Shown here: one piece after another, positions 1 through 10,348 of the stretch
Position numbering within the stretch: the stretch's first letter is position 1
How the letters are laid out: each line of letters opens with the position of its first letter
Assembly (NCBI GenBank): GCA_948146395.1
Contig: OX411543.1
Coordinates: 24,856,526-24,920,525, forward strand
Length of the DNA: 64,000 bases
Source: Fragum whitleyi
Taxonomy: Eukaryota; Mollusca; Bivalvia; Cardiida; Cardiidae
Direction of reading: 5' to 3'
Notes under the pieces: model-generated
Seen by the model: only the letters and a program-made list of their open reading frames with translations
Told to the model about the DNA's origin: nothing
Database searches by the model: none
Program-made: the position numbers and the translations under genes

Positions 1-763
1 TGTGAACTTTGAAGTGTGAACTGTGAAGTATGAAGTGTGAACTTTGAAGTGTGAAGTGTGAACTGTGAAGTGTGAAGTATGAACTGTGAAGTGTGAACTT
101 TGAAGTGTGAAGTATGAAGTGTGAAGTTTGAAGTATAAAGTGTGAAGTGTGAATTATGAAATGTGAATTGTGAAGTATGAAGTGTGAACTTTGAAGTGTG
201 AAGTGTGAACTGTGAAGTATGAAGTGTGAACTTTGAATTGTGAAGTGTGAAGTGTGAACTTTGAAGTGTGAAGTATGAAGTGAGAAGTATAAAGTGTGAA
301 CTTTGAAGTGTGAAGTATGAAGTGTGAAGTGTGAACTTTGAACTGTGAAGTGTGAAATGTGAAGTTGAATTTTTCCAAAGTTGCCTTTTATGTAAACTTC
401 CTAGTTTACAATTCATATTTCACACTTCACACTTCAAAGTTCACACTTCATACTTCTCACTTCACACTTCATACTTCACACTTCATACTTCACAATTCAA
501 AGTTCACACTTCACACTTCACAATTCAAAGTTCACACTTCATACTTCAAACTTCAAAGTTCAACCTTCACACTTCACACTTCAAAGTTCACACTTCATAC
601 TTCAAACTTCATACTTCTCTCTTCATACTTCACACTTCACAGTTCACATTTCAAACTTCACATTTCATAGTTCACACTTCACAGTTCACAGTTCACACTT
701 CAAACTTCACACTTCACATTTCATAGTTCACACTTCACATTTCAATATCATATGTTTGAAGTT
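1..763. repeat. 7-bp satellite array in inverted orientation
   Basis: Positions 1 to about 362 are built of heptamers such as GTGAAGT, GTGAACT and TTGAAGT. From about 418 to 763 the same heptamers run as their reverse complement (TTCACAC, TTCATAC, TTCAAAG). A non-repetitive spacer of about 55 bp lies between them, so the block is a large inverted repeat of a short satellite. Because 7 is not a multiple of 3 and the units carry few stops, all frames stay open and give spurious heptad peptides (HTSxFxL); these are not genes. The array begins at the window edge and may be longer. Confidence 0.95.
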
Positions 764-810
764 TGAAGCGTGAAGTGTGAATAAAAGAAGTCACCACCGG
801 TCTTTCGTAG

Positions 811-1063
811 AAAAGGTCGCGATTTCACTGACATAATTGAAATTGTAAGCGTTTGGTCTGTTCTTGAAGAAAAAATAGGCTATTTATAGAACTTGTATGC
901 GTATTTTATAAAAGCGAAAAAAAAATCGCTTTTTTGTTCATCCTGAACAAAATTAGCGATATTGAATAACCCCCTTAAATTTCATTCAAAATTCAATCAC
1001 AGCACTCATTTAATTTCATACCAAAATTCAACCACCTTGTCAGGTTTACGATGTTGTAAACTG
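811..1063 (-). mobile_element. Family T MITE, 5'-truncated
   Basis: This is the 3' part of the commonest MITE of the window. It carries the central GCGAT...ATCGC palindrome around TTGTTCATCCTGAACAA and ends in GATGTTGTAAACTG followed by TA. The opposite end is missing, cut off near the 7-bp satellite. Confidence 0.75.
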
Positions 1064-1303
1064 TAATCTTTTTTCCGATTTTAGAAAAAAAATAGACTGA
1101 CCCAAGTTGAAATATGACGAACAATTAAAAGAAAAGTAGAATCAATTAGACAAGAGACCACTCATTTCGTGGAACATGTGAAAGCTCATGTTACGTGCAA
1201 AATTTATTCTTCAATATTTTATCCAAGTTTAAGGTTCATGTAAAGTGTTTGAAACCAAATTTTAAACGCACTTCATTTCCCAAGAAAAAGCAGCATGTCC
1301 AGG

Positions 1304-1310
1304 TATATAA
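1304..1310 (+). promoter_or_regulatory. Possible TATA box
   Basis: TATATAA lies about 190 bp upstream of the ATG of the small secreted gene. The distance would leave a 5' untranslated region of about 160 bp. In such AT-rich DNA the motif may be chance. Confidence 0.25.
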
Positions 1311-1498
1311 TATATCAAAATGAAGCTATTTACGTGCACAAGCAGTTGAGCAACATAAGACTTCATGGCTATAGCTGTATAGCCAAAACATTGTCGAAAA
1401 GGGCCATTTTATAGAGAACAAGCAACTGTATGATTGTTGGATAAAATTGTCTCATATTTTAACAAAGTACAGTCTGAAGTACTACCGAGGCCAATGAA

Positions 1499-1589
1499 AT
1501 GGTGTCTTCTCTTAAAGCAGTGTACCATTGGCACAAATGCACCCTGTTTCGCATTTTGATAAATTTGATCTATCTCAGCCTTATCTCAG
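1499..1589 (+). CDS. Small secreted protein, exon 1 (signal peptide)
   Basis: This is the first coding exon of a predicted three-exon gene encoding 87 residues. It begins with ATG at 1499 and codes for 30 residues starting MVSSLKAVYHW. A hydrophobic stretch follows (residues about 16-29, LFRILINLIYLSLI), so it reads as a signal peptide, with likely cleavage just after the exon junction (IS-G|E). It ends in phase 1 at a strong donor, CTCAG|GTAAGCG. An upstream ATG at 1494 is out of frame and closes after 21 codons, so 1499 is preferred. The frame joins exon 2 (2842) exactly in phase 1. No transcript evidence is available; the case rests on phase, splice motifs and the signal-peptide profile. 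Confidence 0.6.
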
Positions 1590-1648
1590 GTAAGCGACTA
1601 CTGTGGAAACAGTGTAAGAAAAACTAGCACTTTTACTATCTTTTACAG

Positions 1649-1727
1649 TAAATAACGGCTAAAAAATCTGAATGTTTGAGAATGACGAATCATTCTCAAA
1701 AATCAAGTTTTTTTCAGCCGTTATTTA
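1649..1727. repeat. Hairpin in intron 1
   Basis: TAAATAACGGCT (1649-1660) pairs with AGCCGTTATTTA (1716-1727), and an inner pair TTTGAGAATG / CATTCTCAAA lies between them. The whole stretch can fold on itself. No target duplication is evident, and no second copy was noticed. Confidence 0.6.
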
Positions 1728-2841
1728 AGAATCTAAAGATATTTTTATAAGGATACGATGGTTTCACGTCAGTGACTTGAACGAGTAGCGTTGACGACGT
1801 CGAATGTTTTAACTCACAGTTTCGAGGGCTAACGCCATTTTAACTGACGTCATCGAGTTTTTCCAGGGGTTTCCCGTAATTTTTAAAATAGTCCGTCTAT
1901 GTACATCCGAGGTTGATCGTGAGATTGGCCGAGTGGTGTTCCGAATGCCTCGAGCATTTGATATTCTAATGCTTCACACAAAGCGATTTGAAAATTTTGT
2001 ACTTTTTTGTTTCAAAAGCTATTACCGAAGAGGTTGCCAACTCGAATTTGAGGTCTTTAAATGCTGTCGAACCCATGAAACGTATCGAAGCTTTAAAATC
2101 TTGTAAATTTTGACGAGGTGGGTCTGTGCGAGAATGTAACTTCGTCGGACAACGTCATAGACACATTCCGTTTGCGATAACTGAATCTTCGGCAAAAGTA
2201 TCGACGAGGGCTAGTAGACATGTAGTGTGTCGAAATATTGTAAAGGACCGCCTCGGTGATCTCGCGTTCACCAGATTAAGGTTAGCCTTATAGCTCGTTG
2301 TAGTCCAAATTTCACATGAACATCTTGTCTATTCTTTATTTTAGACAAAACTCTCGCGAACATTTGTTACAACAGGGTTTTTCACGTAAAGCCGATTCTA
2401 TATACGTACAAGCTCCTGTTCTGTTGATGTAACAAAGATAAAGCGCGCGGTATGCCTTTAGCTGACGTTTCCGTAAACGTCTTCTTATGCCTTTTCCGGT
2501 TCAGAAACGAGCAGTTGCTCGCCAGGAAAAGTGAAGTGGTATTCCTCAAAACCTTTTGTGCAACATTCATGGTTTAATGAACAATATATGATATGATTCT
2601 TTGGTCTTTTGTGTACCCCGTTGTTGCCTCAAAATAGTGAAGGGGAAGATGCCAATCTTTTAAGCTGGATAAGTACTCTTTAGATATCGACTCAAACACA
2701 GTCTTTGTTTTAGTGAGACTGTAATTAATTTGTATTCAATGCAAAGAAAGGATTCAAACGTGGAGTTTGTTTTTGTATTGCCCATATTTTATGACTGAGG
2801 CGTTTTATGTTGACGTCAGTATATTTGTTTTTGATGCATAG

Positions 2842-2927
2842 GTGAGGCCTGGAGGTATGACTTCCAACGAGTCGGACAGCATGAAAAAGGTACAGTGATT
2901 CGAAAAGTGGGAAGCAATAAAGTCCAG
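2842..2927 (+). CDS. Small secreted protein, exon 2 (MIB/HERC2-like domain, first half)
   Basis: The exon is bounded by an acceptor with a T-rich tract (TTTGTTTTTGATGCATAG|GT) and a donor (GTCCAG|GTAAAT). It enters in phase 1, completing a Gly codon with exon 1, and leaves in phase 0 after 28 full codons with no stop. The peptide contains EAWRYDFQ and then EKGTVIRKVGSNKVQ. MIB/HERC2 domains are about 60-residue beta modules that typically read RGxDW, then an acidic or Gly-rich turn, GTV, VxVxW and a closing YDL. Here W, the GTV step and VQVKW (continued in exon 3) fit in order. The resemblance is by eye only. A secreted single-domain form would be unusual, since the domain is best known in intracellular E3 ligases. 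Confidence 0.6.
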
Positions 2928-3617
2928 GTAAATTTCTTTTCATAGAAATCTGTCAAATGTTTGTTCCTATTAACCTTTGACTACAGTAGCAAAACCATTT
3001 AAATGAAAAAGTTGACCTTATCCGAAAGACGTGATCGAAAATCGTAGATAAATTAAGAAATATTTGGCTCACAAGTTCCCATGATGATTTGTAATGTTAT
3101 TCAAAAGGTTTGGTCCAATTTACTTAAATAATAAAAAAAGACAAAAATAAAGCAAAAATAGTGGTTTATCCAAAATTACCTAACATCGCACATCCAACAC
3201 TATCATACACATAGATATTAGTTACAACATTACTTTATACGTGTGTACATGCTCTTATTGACAAAAGCTTGACTGAAAGTTCTGTCACATATATGAGGGA
3301 AATCGAGGCCAGGATTACACATACATATCAAGTAAATGTATACGTGTAAGACATGACAACACGTACAAGGTTCTTGTGTGTTTGACTCGTTTGTCATTCG
3401 AGAAAGCATTCTATTGCTAACAAAACAGGTTTATATATTTATGTAATTTTCCATATTTCTGTGACTGAAGTTTTGGAATATAGTCTACATAGATAGTAAG
3501 AAAGATAAAAGTCTAAAACAAACAGATATAAAATGCAAATGATTCAAAACTGTTTTAGCGCTATTATCTATTATTATCTTAGCCTTTCCATGAATAATTT
3601 TACATGTGCGCAAAGAT

Positions 3618-3664
3618 AAGACTCAGATCAGACTGTGCATTCGCACTGTCTGATCAGAGTCTTA
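3618..3664. repeat. Hairpin related to family S core
   Basis: AAGACTCAGATCAGACTGTG and its reverse complement flank a short loop (CATTCG). The same GACT-CTGATC-AGACTGTGC theme forms the core of the family S MITEs (10138, 51609). It sits in intron 2 of the small secreted gene. Confidence 0.55.
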
Positions 3665-3827
3665 ACTACGCATTAAAACAAATAACTAAGACCTCAAATT
3701 CTCTACTCACAATAAGAGAATATTCTCAATAAACTGTACGCTATCCAGATTCCTCAATGTGTGTCTATTGCAAACGATTGATATTTTTGAACATGCAATA
3801 AGCAGTCACATTTATATACCAAAACAG

Positions 3828-3914
3828 GTGAAGTGGTCGGGCGGTTTTAGAGGAGATTATTTCTTCAACCGAGATGGTCCATCCGAACTAAAACTTGTAC
3901 AATCTCAAGGGTAA
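3828..3914 (+). CDS. Small secreted protein, exon 3 (MIB/HERC2-like domain, end)
   Basis: The acceptor is TATACCAAAACAG|GTG. The exon opens in phase 0, matching the end of exon 2, and codes for 28 residues beginning VKWSGGFRGDYFF and closing ELKLVQSQG before TAA at 3912-3914. VKW, the aromatic YFF and the final GxxELKLV match the last strands of a MIB/HERC2-like fold. The full product would be 87 residues, 56 or 57 of them mature. The last nine codons and the stop lie inside the first unit of a 40-bp minisatellite, so the gene's C-terminus and the repeat share sequence. A possible AATAAA follows at 4214-4219, beyond the minisatellite. Confidence 0.6.
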   Translation: MKWSGGFRGDYFFNRDGPSELKLVQSQG

Positions 3915-4169
3915 TGTATTTGCATAACTGAAACAAATCTCAAGGGTAATGTATTTGCATAACTAATAACTAAAACCTGTACAATCTCAAGGGTAATGTA
4001 TTTGCATAACTAAAACTTGTACAATCTCAAGGGTAATGTATTTGCATAACTAAAACTTGTACAATCTCAAGGGTAATGTATTTGCATAACTAAAACTTGT
4101 ACAATCTCAAGGGTAATGTATTTGGATAACTAAAACTTGTACAATCTCAAGGGTAATGTATTTGCATAA
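3889..4169 (+). repeat. 40-bp minisatellite, about 7 units
   Basis: The unit is ACTAAAACTTGTACAATCTC followed by AAGGGTAATGTATTTGCATA. The second unit is degenerate and the rest are near identical. The first 28 or so bases of each unit repeat the coding end of exon 3 (LKLVQSQG-stop). Units abut directly with no spacers, so this is not a CRISPR array. It forms the left edge of duplicated segment A. Confidence 0.92.
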
Positions 4170-4213
4170 AATATGTATATGTTGATAAATTTTTGTGCAA
4201 TAAGCTCATTGTG

Positions 4214-4219
4214 AATAAA
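4214..4219 (+). terminator. Possible polyadenylation signal
   Basis: AATAAA lies 300 bp after the TAA of the small secreted gene. If used, the minisatellite would be in the 3' untranslated region. Confidence 0.3.
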
Positions 4220-4360
4220 TTCTAATCAATTATTATCTGATCGATATATACTTATATGAAAGTATATCATCTGAAATGATTTATTAGTAAGCAAATAAGG
4301 TATTTTATTATTTTGCTAAATTGATGATTATTTATTCATGTTTTCCCCATGCAGAGCATA

Positions 4361-4764
4361 CAGTAAGAACATCGTGAAACTGACAAGATGGGTGATTTGA
4401 AATGATTTCGAATTAAGATTTAATGAGTGTGTAGAGAGAGTTTTAAGTGAATTTAAAGAGAGGCCAAATTGGCGATATTTATTACCTTCCTTGAAATAAA
4501 CATGCCTAACAATTCTAAAAATAGATTCTTATTTCTCCAAGAACCTATCAGACGCCTAGAATTTCAATTATGTATGTGAAATCGCGATTTATCATCTAAC
4601 TTTGAGTATTTTGAATGACGATGTTGATTCTATCTTTTTCGGTGAGTTTGGAACGTTTTTGAATGGTCTGAGTGAGTGTTTTGAATGAATGAAAGGAGAG
4701 CTGAGTTAGCGATTTAGAATAATTATGATTGTGATGAAAGTCAATTCTTCGATGTAATTAACTG
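4361..4764 (+). mobile_element. Family T MITE (Tc1/mariner-like)
   Basis: The ends are CAGTAAGAACATCGTGAAA and GATGTAATTAACTG, flanked on both sides by TA. The central palindrome is decayed. The same insertion is present in copy B (14069-14502), so it predates the duplication. Confidence 0.85.
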
Positions 4765-5159
4765 TACATGTATGTTTGATATGGAACACACACCCATTTG
4801 ATGCAAACCATATTTCATTGTTGCTGTTTTCACATAATAATTACATAGCATAATGATAGAAGCGAACCATTTAGAACAAAGCATCAAAATGTTATTTCAT
4901 TATTAAACAATTTGGTTCGGGGCTCCATAATAAAAAAAGAAAAAATATCAATCTTTAGCTGAAATTTAACTTTTGAGCTTAAATAGTTAGCCAATTGTCA
5001 ACATTAGTCAATAACGGGTAGAAGGAAAATATCACATGAGCTCAAAGACGAAGAAAAAAAATCGACGAAGGATGATCATTTCTTCGAATAAGTTCTGGGG
5101 AAAGCTAGAAAAAATAAAGTGTTGTAAAGGCCGTAATGGGGGATTGTTTTCAATATATT

Positions 5160-5420
5160 TGTGGCCCGTCACAAAAAATGAAACCATACGGGAACTCTGT
5201 AAATAAAAAAAACGACAAAAAGATTGGATCTTGCATAGTCAACCAGAAGGCGGGATTCGGATATAATTGCATATGAAGGTAAAACAATTATTCTAGAATA
5301 TGAAAACTTGATATTTGCGAAAAGCTTTGACCTTGTTCAATCTACGCAGATCGCGCAGCCTGACCAGCGTCAATACTTTACACATTTCCCAGAATGTGCC
5401 TTTCTCGTGACGGGTCAAAT
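5160..5420. mobile_element. Family G MITE
   Basis: Terminal inverted repeats start TGGCCCGTCAC... and end ...CGTGACGGGTCA, with inner GGGAACTC and a CAGATCGCGCAG-CTGACCAG core. About 260 bp. It is shared with copy B (15639-15901). Confidence 0.75.
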
Positions 5421-5872
5421 TTGAATAGAGCCAGACACGTATCATTGAGCTTTTTTTTTACAGAGAGAAAATCAGACACGGGCAAGTGAAGGACAACCCA
5501 GTCAAAACAAAGAGTAAGAATAAGAACAAGAATACCATGCCTTGAATTCTATAGTGGCCATATGTGATTTAGGCAACCGGCTGAATGTGTGTAAGGGAAG
5601 TAATTAGTGTGGTCTCAAGCTAAAACACGTCTCTTCTAGGAAAACATAAGTGCATCAGATTTTTTTTCAAAGTGTCAGGAATGGTGAATTTAATTTATTT
5701 TTATCTTATAACTATACAAATATCTGTGTTATAACATCCTGTATGATATATTTTTTATGTTATCACATAGTAAATCTTAGAACAATGATATAAAGCAGTT
5801 ATTTTTAGAAACTTGAATTTCAATTAGAAACATCGACGAAAACTAGACAAATAGAGGTTATAAGATAAATAT

Positions 5873-6011
5873 AATACGTACTTAGTGTATTGTATGAAAA
5901 AAATCTAACTCGGTTGTGAGAATTGATAATTGTCTCGACAGAGCCTCGACAATTATCAATTCTCCCAACCTCCTTAGATATTTTTTTCATACAAAACACT
6001 AAGTACGTATT
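5873..6011. repeat. Family D long hairpin
   Basis: AATACGTACTTAGTGTATTG on the left is answered by CACTAAGTACGTATT on the right. The arms continue inward through TGTATGAAAAAAATCTAACT and GAGAATTGATAATTGTC to a loop of a few bases. It is nearly a perfect fold-back of about 140 bp. Copy B keeps only the left arm (16335-16397). A second full copy is at 25055-25195. Confidence 0.85.
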
Positions 6012-6021
6012 ATAAATATAT

Positions 6022-6945
6022 ATGTGACCCGTCAAGTGAAAAGGGACCATCTCGGTAGTGCGTAAAGTGTCGACCCTAGTCAGACTGCGCGGGATGCGCA
6101 GACTGACTTGAGTCGAAACTTTTCGCAAATTAGGTATCTTCTGAATCTAGAATAATCAATCTACCTACCTGTGAAAGAATTTCAGTCATGCGACCTCTGG
6201 TCGGCATGTATGCTATATTTGCCTAATTCCGTGGGTATTTCTAAAAATAGCTCAAGACAACTGTGATGACGTCATCAAAACAAAGAAAATTTTAACTAGA
6301 AAATAACGTATAGACCTGCAATTTCAAGTGAGTGATCAAAGATCAATTTTACATTGAAAATGATAGGAGATAACGGTTTCTCGGACCTCACTCTTTCTTG
6401 CGGAACTATACTCGTTTTGTGTTTGTGTTGACACAGTCTACTTATGTGTGACTTCCTTGCTTTAGGAATAATTGAACATTTTGATAAGGAACCCTACATA
6501 ACATATGAAAAACTCAGTTTTCCTTTATCCGTGGCCTGTCAAAAAAGTCGGTTAAATTAAGAACAATACTGGGATGACACCTGAAGAAAGAGGATGCTAC
6601 ACATACATAGTATGTCTAAAGCCTCGCCCATAAACTTGGACTTTGAAAAAATGTAAATGAATACTCAAATCTGTTCATTTTAGAAGACTACCATTTTAAA
6701 ATTCAGAAATTCCGAAAATTTTAGATTAAAGATCGATTATGTTAAATTTTGATGGACCAATTTCATTTTTCAATTCTCAGAATAATCTGTGAAGGAATTT
6801 AATGTTTCCTATCTTCGTTCAATATCCTTTTTATTAGCCAACCCACGGCTTTAGTCATATCAACCATACTAGAAGCAATCTTTTTTTTTCAAATGTTTAT
6901 TTTACGGAGTTCCGAGATGGTCCCTTTTCGCGTGACGGGTCACAT
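6022..6945. mobile_element. Family G element, long form
   Basis: TGTGACCCGTCAAGTGAAAA at the left pairs with TTTTCGCGTGACGGGTCACA at the right. GGGACCATCTCGG and its reverse complement lie just inside. At about 920 bp it is longer than the 260-bp members. Flanking TATA-rich bases may be the target site. It is absent from copy B together with about 300 bp around it. It has no recognisable protein. Confidence 0.8.
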
Positions 6946-7316
6946 ATACATTCGACTTGCATTAGGCTAGCCATACATGCAAGACGAGAACGTTCACGAA
7001 ATTTCCATTAACATGATTAACAAGACTTGCACATCATCAGGGGACATTAAAAATGATACACTTCTGGGTTCAAGTTTATGAAACTTATTTCGTACTCGAT
7101 TGAGAAATTCCTCAAATTAAGAATTTTAAACAAAAATGAAAATAAAACAAAATATTAATAAGATGTTCTTTATACCAACTTAATGATATTTTTTTTTCAT
7201 GTTAATACATTGATATTAAAGTAGCTTTAATTTAAAGTGGAAAATTGAGAACATTCTCAGTTGAGAATGAGAAAAGTTTTATCATACCGGTCCATGGTCT
7301 CTTATCTATTGTGTTA

Positions 7317-7739
7317 CAGTTAATCACATCGTGAAATTGACATTTACCTCAATCAAAACCATTCTAAATCGCTCACTCAGCGTTCCAATCACTCATTCCA
7401 GATACTCACTCAAGCCATTCAAAAACGCTCCAAACTCAGTGAAAAACTAACAACAACAAATTCGTTCAAAAAAAATAGCTGGGGAAAAAATGGGGATTTC
7501 ACTGAATTGATTATAGTTGTAAGCGTCTGATAGCTTCTTGAGGAATAGGGAGCTATCAATAGAACGTGTATGTATATTTTATTAAAGGGAGGTAATCAAT
7601 AATTGCTAATTTTGTTCACCCTGAACAAAATTTGCAATACTGGATTACCTCCCACTAAATTCACTCAAAACTCGCTCAATTTCATTCCTTAATCATTCCA
7701 AAATCAATTACCTTGTCAATTTCACGATGTTTTTCACTG
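7317..7739 (-). mobile_element. Family T MITE, inserted after the duplication
   Basis: The element starts CAGTTAATCACATCGTGAAA and ends CACGATGTTTTTCACTG, with TA on both sides. Copy B has the uninterrupted site GTGT-TA-TACC at 16525-16534. This is a clean filled/empty pair showing a TA target duplication. The central part holds the GGAGGTAAT...ATTACCTCC palindrome (7588-7650). Confidence 0.93.
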
Positions 7740-8218
7740 TATACCCTCGCGCCAAGAATTCTGCTATATTATGCTTTGTCTCGTTTTTTTGTCGTTTTAA
7801 TCATTTTATCCATGAAATCTAATAAAATCTAATGAAATCTAAACTATGTCCTTACTTCGATCTTTTGCATGGTGTTATTAAACGGGTCATATTATTTCAT
7901 TGAAAGTAAGTCCAAATATGATTAAAAACGGGGACCAAAAGCCGAAGCCGTAATGAAGTAAATGTGACATATTGGCCAGGAATTCTAGGGTCTATATTCT
8001 AGACGGTGTATTGAATTATTAAATACACCGCGTGATTTACTCCCTTTCTTACGGGGGTTATTTTGATTAGCGTTCCATAATTGTTTCCGCGCTTTTTCGT
8101 ACTAATTAGGTTCTTGAGCAATTTAGGATGATCTTTGCATTTTTTTTGCACGAAAAACAATCGTGAATGGATCTATGAAAGTGAACAGTAGGTTTTATAT
8201 GTCGTCTATAGTATTTAA

Positions 8219-8375
8219 GGTAGTGGACCCGTAATAGATCCGCAGCATTTCGGAAATCGCGATCTATCACAACGTTAACCGAGTTTTTCTAATGAAATCA
8301 TTAGAAAACCTCGGTTAACATTGTGAAAGTTCATTACTTCCGAAACGTTGTGGGACTTTTACGGGTCCACTATCC
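8219..8375. repeat. Family H fold-back element
   Basis: GGTAGTGGACCCGTAAT at the left is the complement of the right end, and the arms continue through CCGAGTTTTTCTAATGA around the centre. Almost the whole 157 bp is one hairpin. The left flank is TTAA and the right flank TAAT. The ortholog in copy B is 17008-17163. Confidence 0.88.
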
Positions 8376-9109
8376 TAATAGGAAATATGACCCGCGGGAT
8401 GGATAACTTGTTTACCTGCGAATTGCGAAAAATACCGAGCCCGACAGCCTGTGTCCACTACTCAAGAGGGCCAGAATCGGCGCTTTCCGCTGATGGTGAA
8501 GTTTCGAATCAAGAATTATCATTATCAATACCTTGTTCTACAGAAGTGTAGGATTGCGACCTCTTATTGAGATTCCGCTCGACCCAATCTTTTTTTTTTT
8601 CTTTTTTTCAAATATTCATTTCATGCATTTTCATATCGTCGCTTTTCACAAGAAGAGGCTCAAATAAATAAAAAGGTTAATGTCTAATGAACTAAGGAAA
8701 ATAATGGCTTTTTGAAAAGATAAAATAACACTTTAATTAAGAATAGACTGAGAGCACTATTAATTTCCTTTGAGAAGGCAGTATTCATTCCCCAAACTAA
8801 GGCAAACAATTTCTTTTTGAAAAGATTTTTAGAAATACATTAATCAAGAAATAAACTAAGTAAGACTCTATCGATATCCTTTGAGAAGGCATTATTTATG
8901 TCCTTAAACTTAGGCAAATAATTCTTTTTGAAAAGATATAAAAATTAAAAATAGACTGAGATGGACACAATAAATGCCTCTGAAACGGCATATTCGTTAC
9001 GAGCTTGACCTTGAAAGGTGAACCTGAGCTTATCAGTCGACCTTGCCTCCAGCTTATGCATTCAGACAATAAATTCGGACGCATAACATGGGAGCGTTGA
9101 ATATTTGCT

Positions 9110-9640
9110 AGTCTTCTTTGTAAAAGAATAGACCCGTTGCGTCGTTGAGAGACTGAAATCGCGTATAGGTAGATTTTGCGCGGTGAGCCGTGAAATCAAT
9201 TTTTTACCGTTAGATTCTCGTGCCATTTGTTCGAAATAGATAAACCAAGTTAAAATAATGCATTATGAAAGTTCAAAATTTACATTTAAAAACCAAGGAT
9301 TATTGATTGTCCTAAAACATAAGGTTCACCCAAACATTTACTTTCACAATTTCAGTGAAGGGACCAGGTTAAATGCCTATCTTTCGTTTTTTAATTATAC
9401 CCGATTTACCTATGGTAATAGACTCGGCGTCTACGTCAAGCTCAGTTTTGAAAATACACCTATACCTACAGGTTTTTCAAGATGTATTTACGGGTCTTCA
9501 GTCGTCCAATGATGAAGCACGTCCGAAGAAGATCGATTGATTTCTTGAGCAAACATAAATACGTGTAATTATTTTTATTTTTCAAATTGGGTGTTTCGAA
9601 AGAAAAAGAGAGGGAGTACGCAAAAAAGAAATTAAACTGA
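9110..9640. other. Segment present only in copy A
   Basis: Copy B jumps from GCGTTGAATAT straight to CATGTTGACTGCAGTAATTG, so about 530 bp are extra here or lost there. An 84-codon frame (9258-9512) has no family resemblance I can recognise. A short stretch (CTCAGTTTTGAAAATACACC, 9450-9469) recurs in reverse complement near 33525-33545. I see no gene. Confidence 0.5.
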
Positions 9641-9763
9641 CCATGTTGACTGCAGTAATTGTCTCCCTTTGACTTTTACATGAATTGATGTTCAAAGAGA
9701 GGATTGACAATCATCATAACAGTCCATAAAATGAAAGAAGAAAGAAATCGATGGTATTTTGAC

Positions 9764-9835
9764 CCATCAAAAATGATCATCCGGGTAGTGCAAAAAGTGA
9801 CGATCCTAGTCAGCCTGCGCAGGGTCGAAACTTTT
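9764..9835. mobile_element. Family G fragment
   Basis: TTTGACCCATCA, the ATCATCCGGGTAGTGCAAAA box and CTAGTCAGCCTGCGCAGGGT are one end of a family G element. The other terminus is not evident. Copy B has a matching fragment at 18022-18115. Confidence 0.55.
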
Positions 9836-10137
9836 CTTAGATAAGAAAAAAGGTAGACTTTTCCTTATTCATAGAGATTTCAGGACAAAGGATTATAAAA
9901 TTGTTCATATCAGATGGGTATATATTCAGGTTCCAACATGCAACTTAATCCGTTATTCTGCTATAATACTATAAAACAATTATTCAAATTAGTGGATATT
10001 ACTTTTTTGTTTTGAATAGAAGTCAATATTTTATGCACGATAGAAGATAAAAAGACAAAATATGTCGATCAAATTTCAAAAGCTAAACAAGATTTCTTGT
10101 ACATTTGTATTCATCATGCTTTAAGTAGGCTGATATT

Positions 10138-10348
10138 TGAGCCTGTGCGTGAGATTTCCAACAATTTTGATAAGCGCATAGACTATGACCAGCCTGTGCA
10201 TCCGCACAGTCTCACCATAGTCTTCACCATGAGCTTAGTAGATAGATAAGGTCTTAAAGTTTATATTTACAGTATGGGGCTGTCAAAGCTACCCAATGTT
10301 AGCACCTCGCGAACGTTTTGAATTGTTGGAAGGTCACGCACAGGCTCA
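10138..10348. mobile_element. Family S MITE
   Basis: The ends are TGAGCCTGTGCGTGAGATTT and its counterpart GGTCACGCACAGGCTCA, with CCAACAATTT / AATTGTTGG just inside. The core is a GACTATG-CCAGCCTGTGCATCC-GCACAG palindrome. 211 bp, and shared with copy B at 19158. Confidence 0.8.

Noticed and set aside
154..726. Three open frames of 74-124 codons with HTSxFxL heptads
   Set aside because: They are translations of the 7-bp satellite in several frames; no start context, splice sites or domain.
1919..1990. tRNA-like start (GATTGGCCGAGTGGTGTTCC)
   Set aside because: It fits an A box, but no B box or acceptor-stem pairing follows at the right distance.
2382..2570. 62-codon minus-strand frame
   Set aside because: No splice, signal or domain features; it lies in an intron of the plus-strand small gene.
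3889..4169. Possible CRISPR array
   Set aside because: The 40-bp units abut with no unique spacers, and the DNA is eukaryotic.
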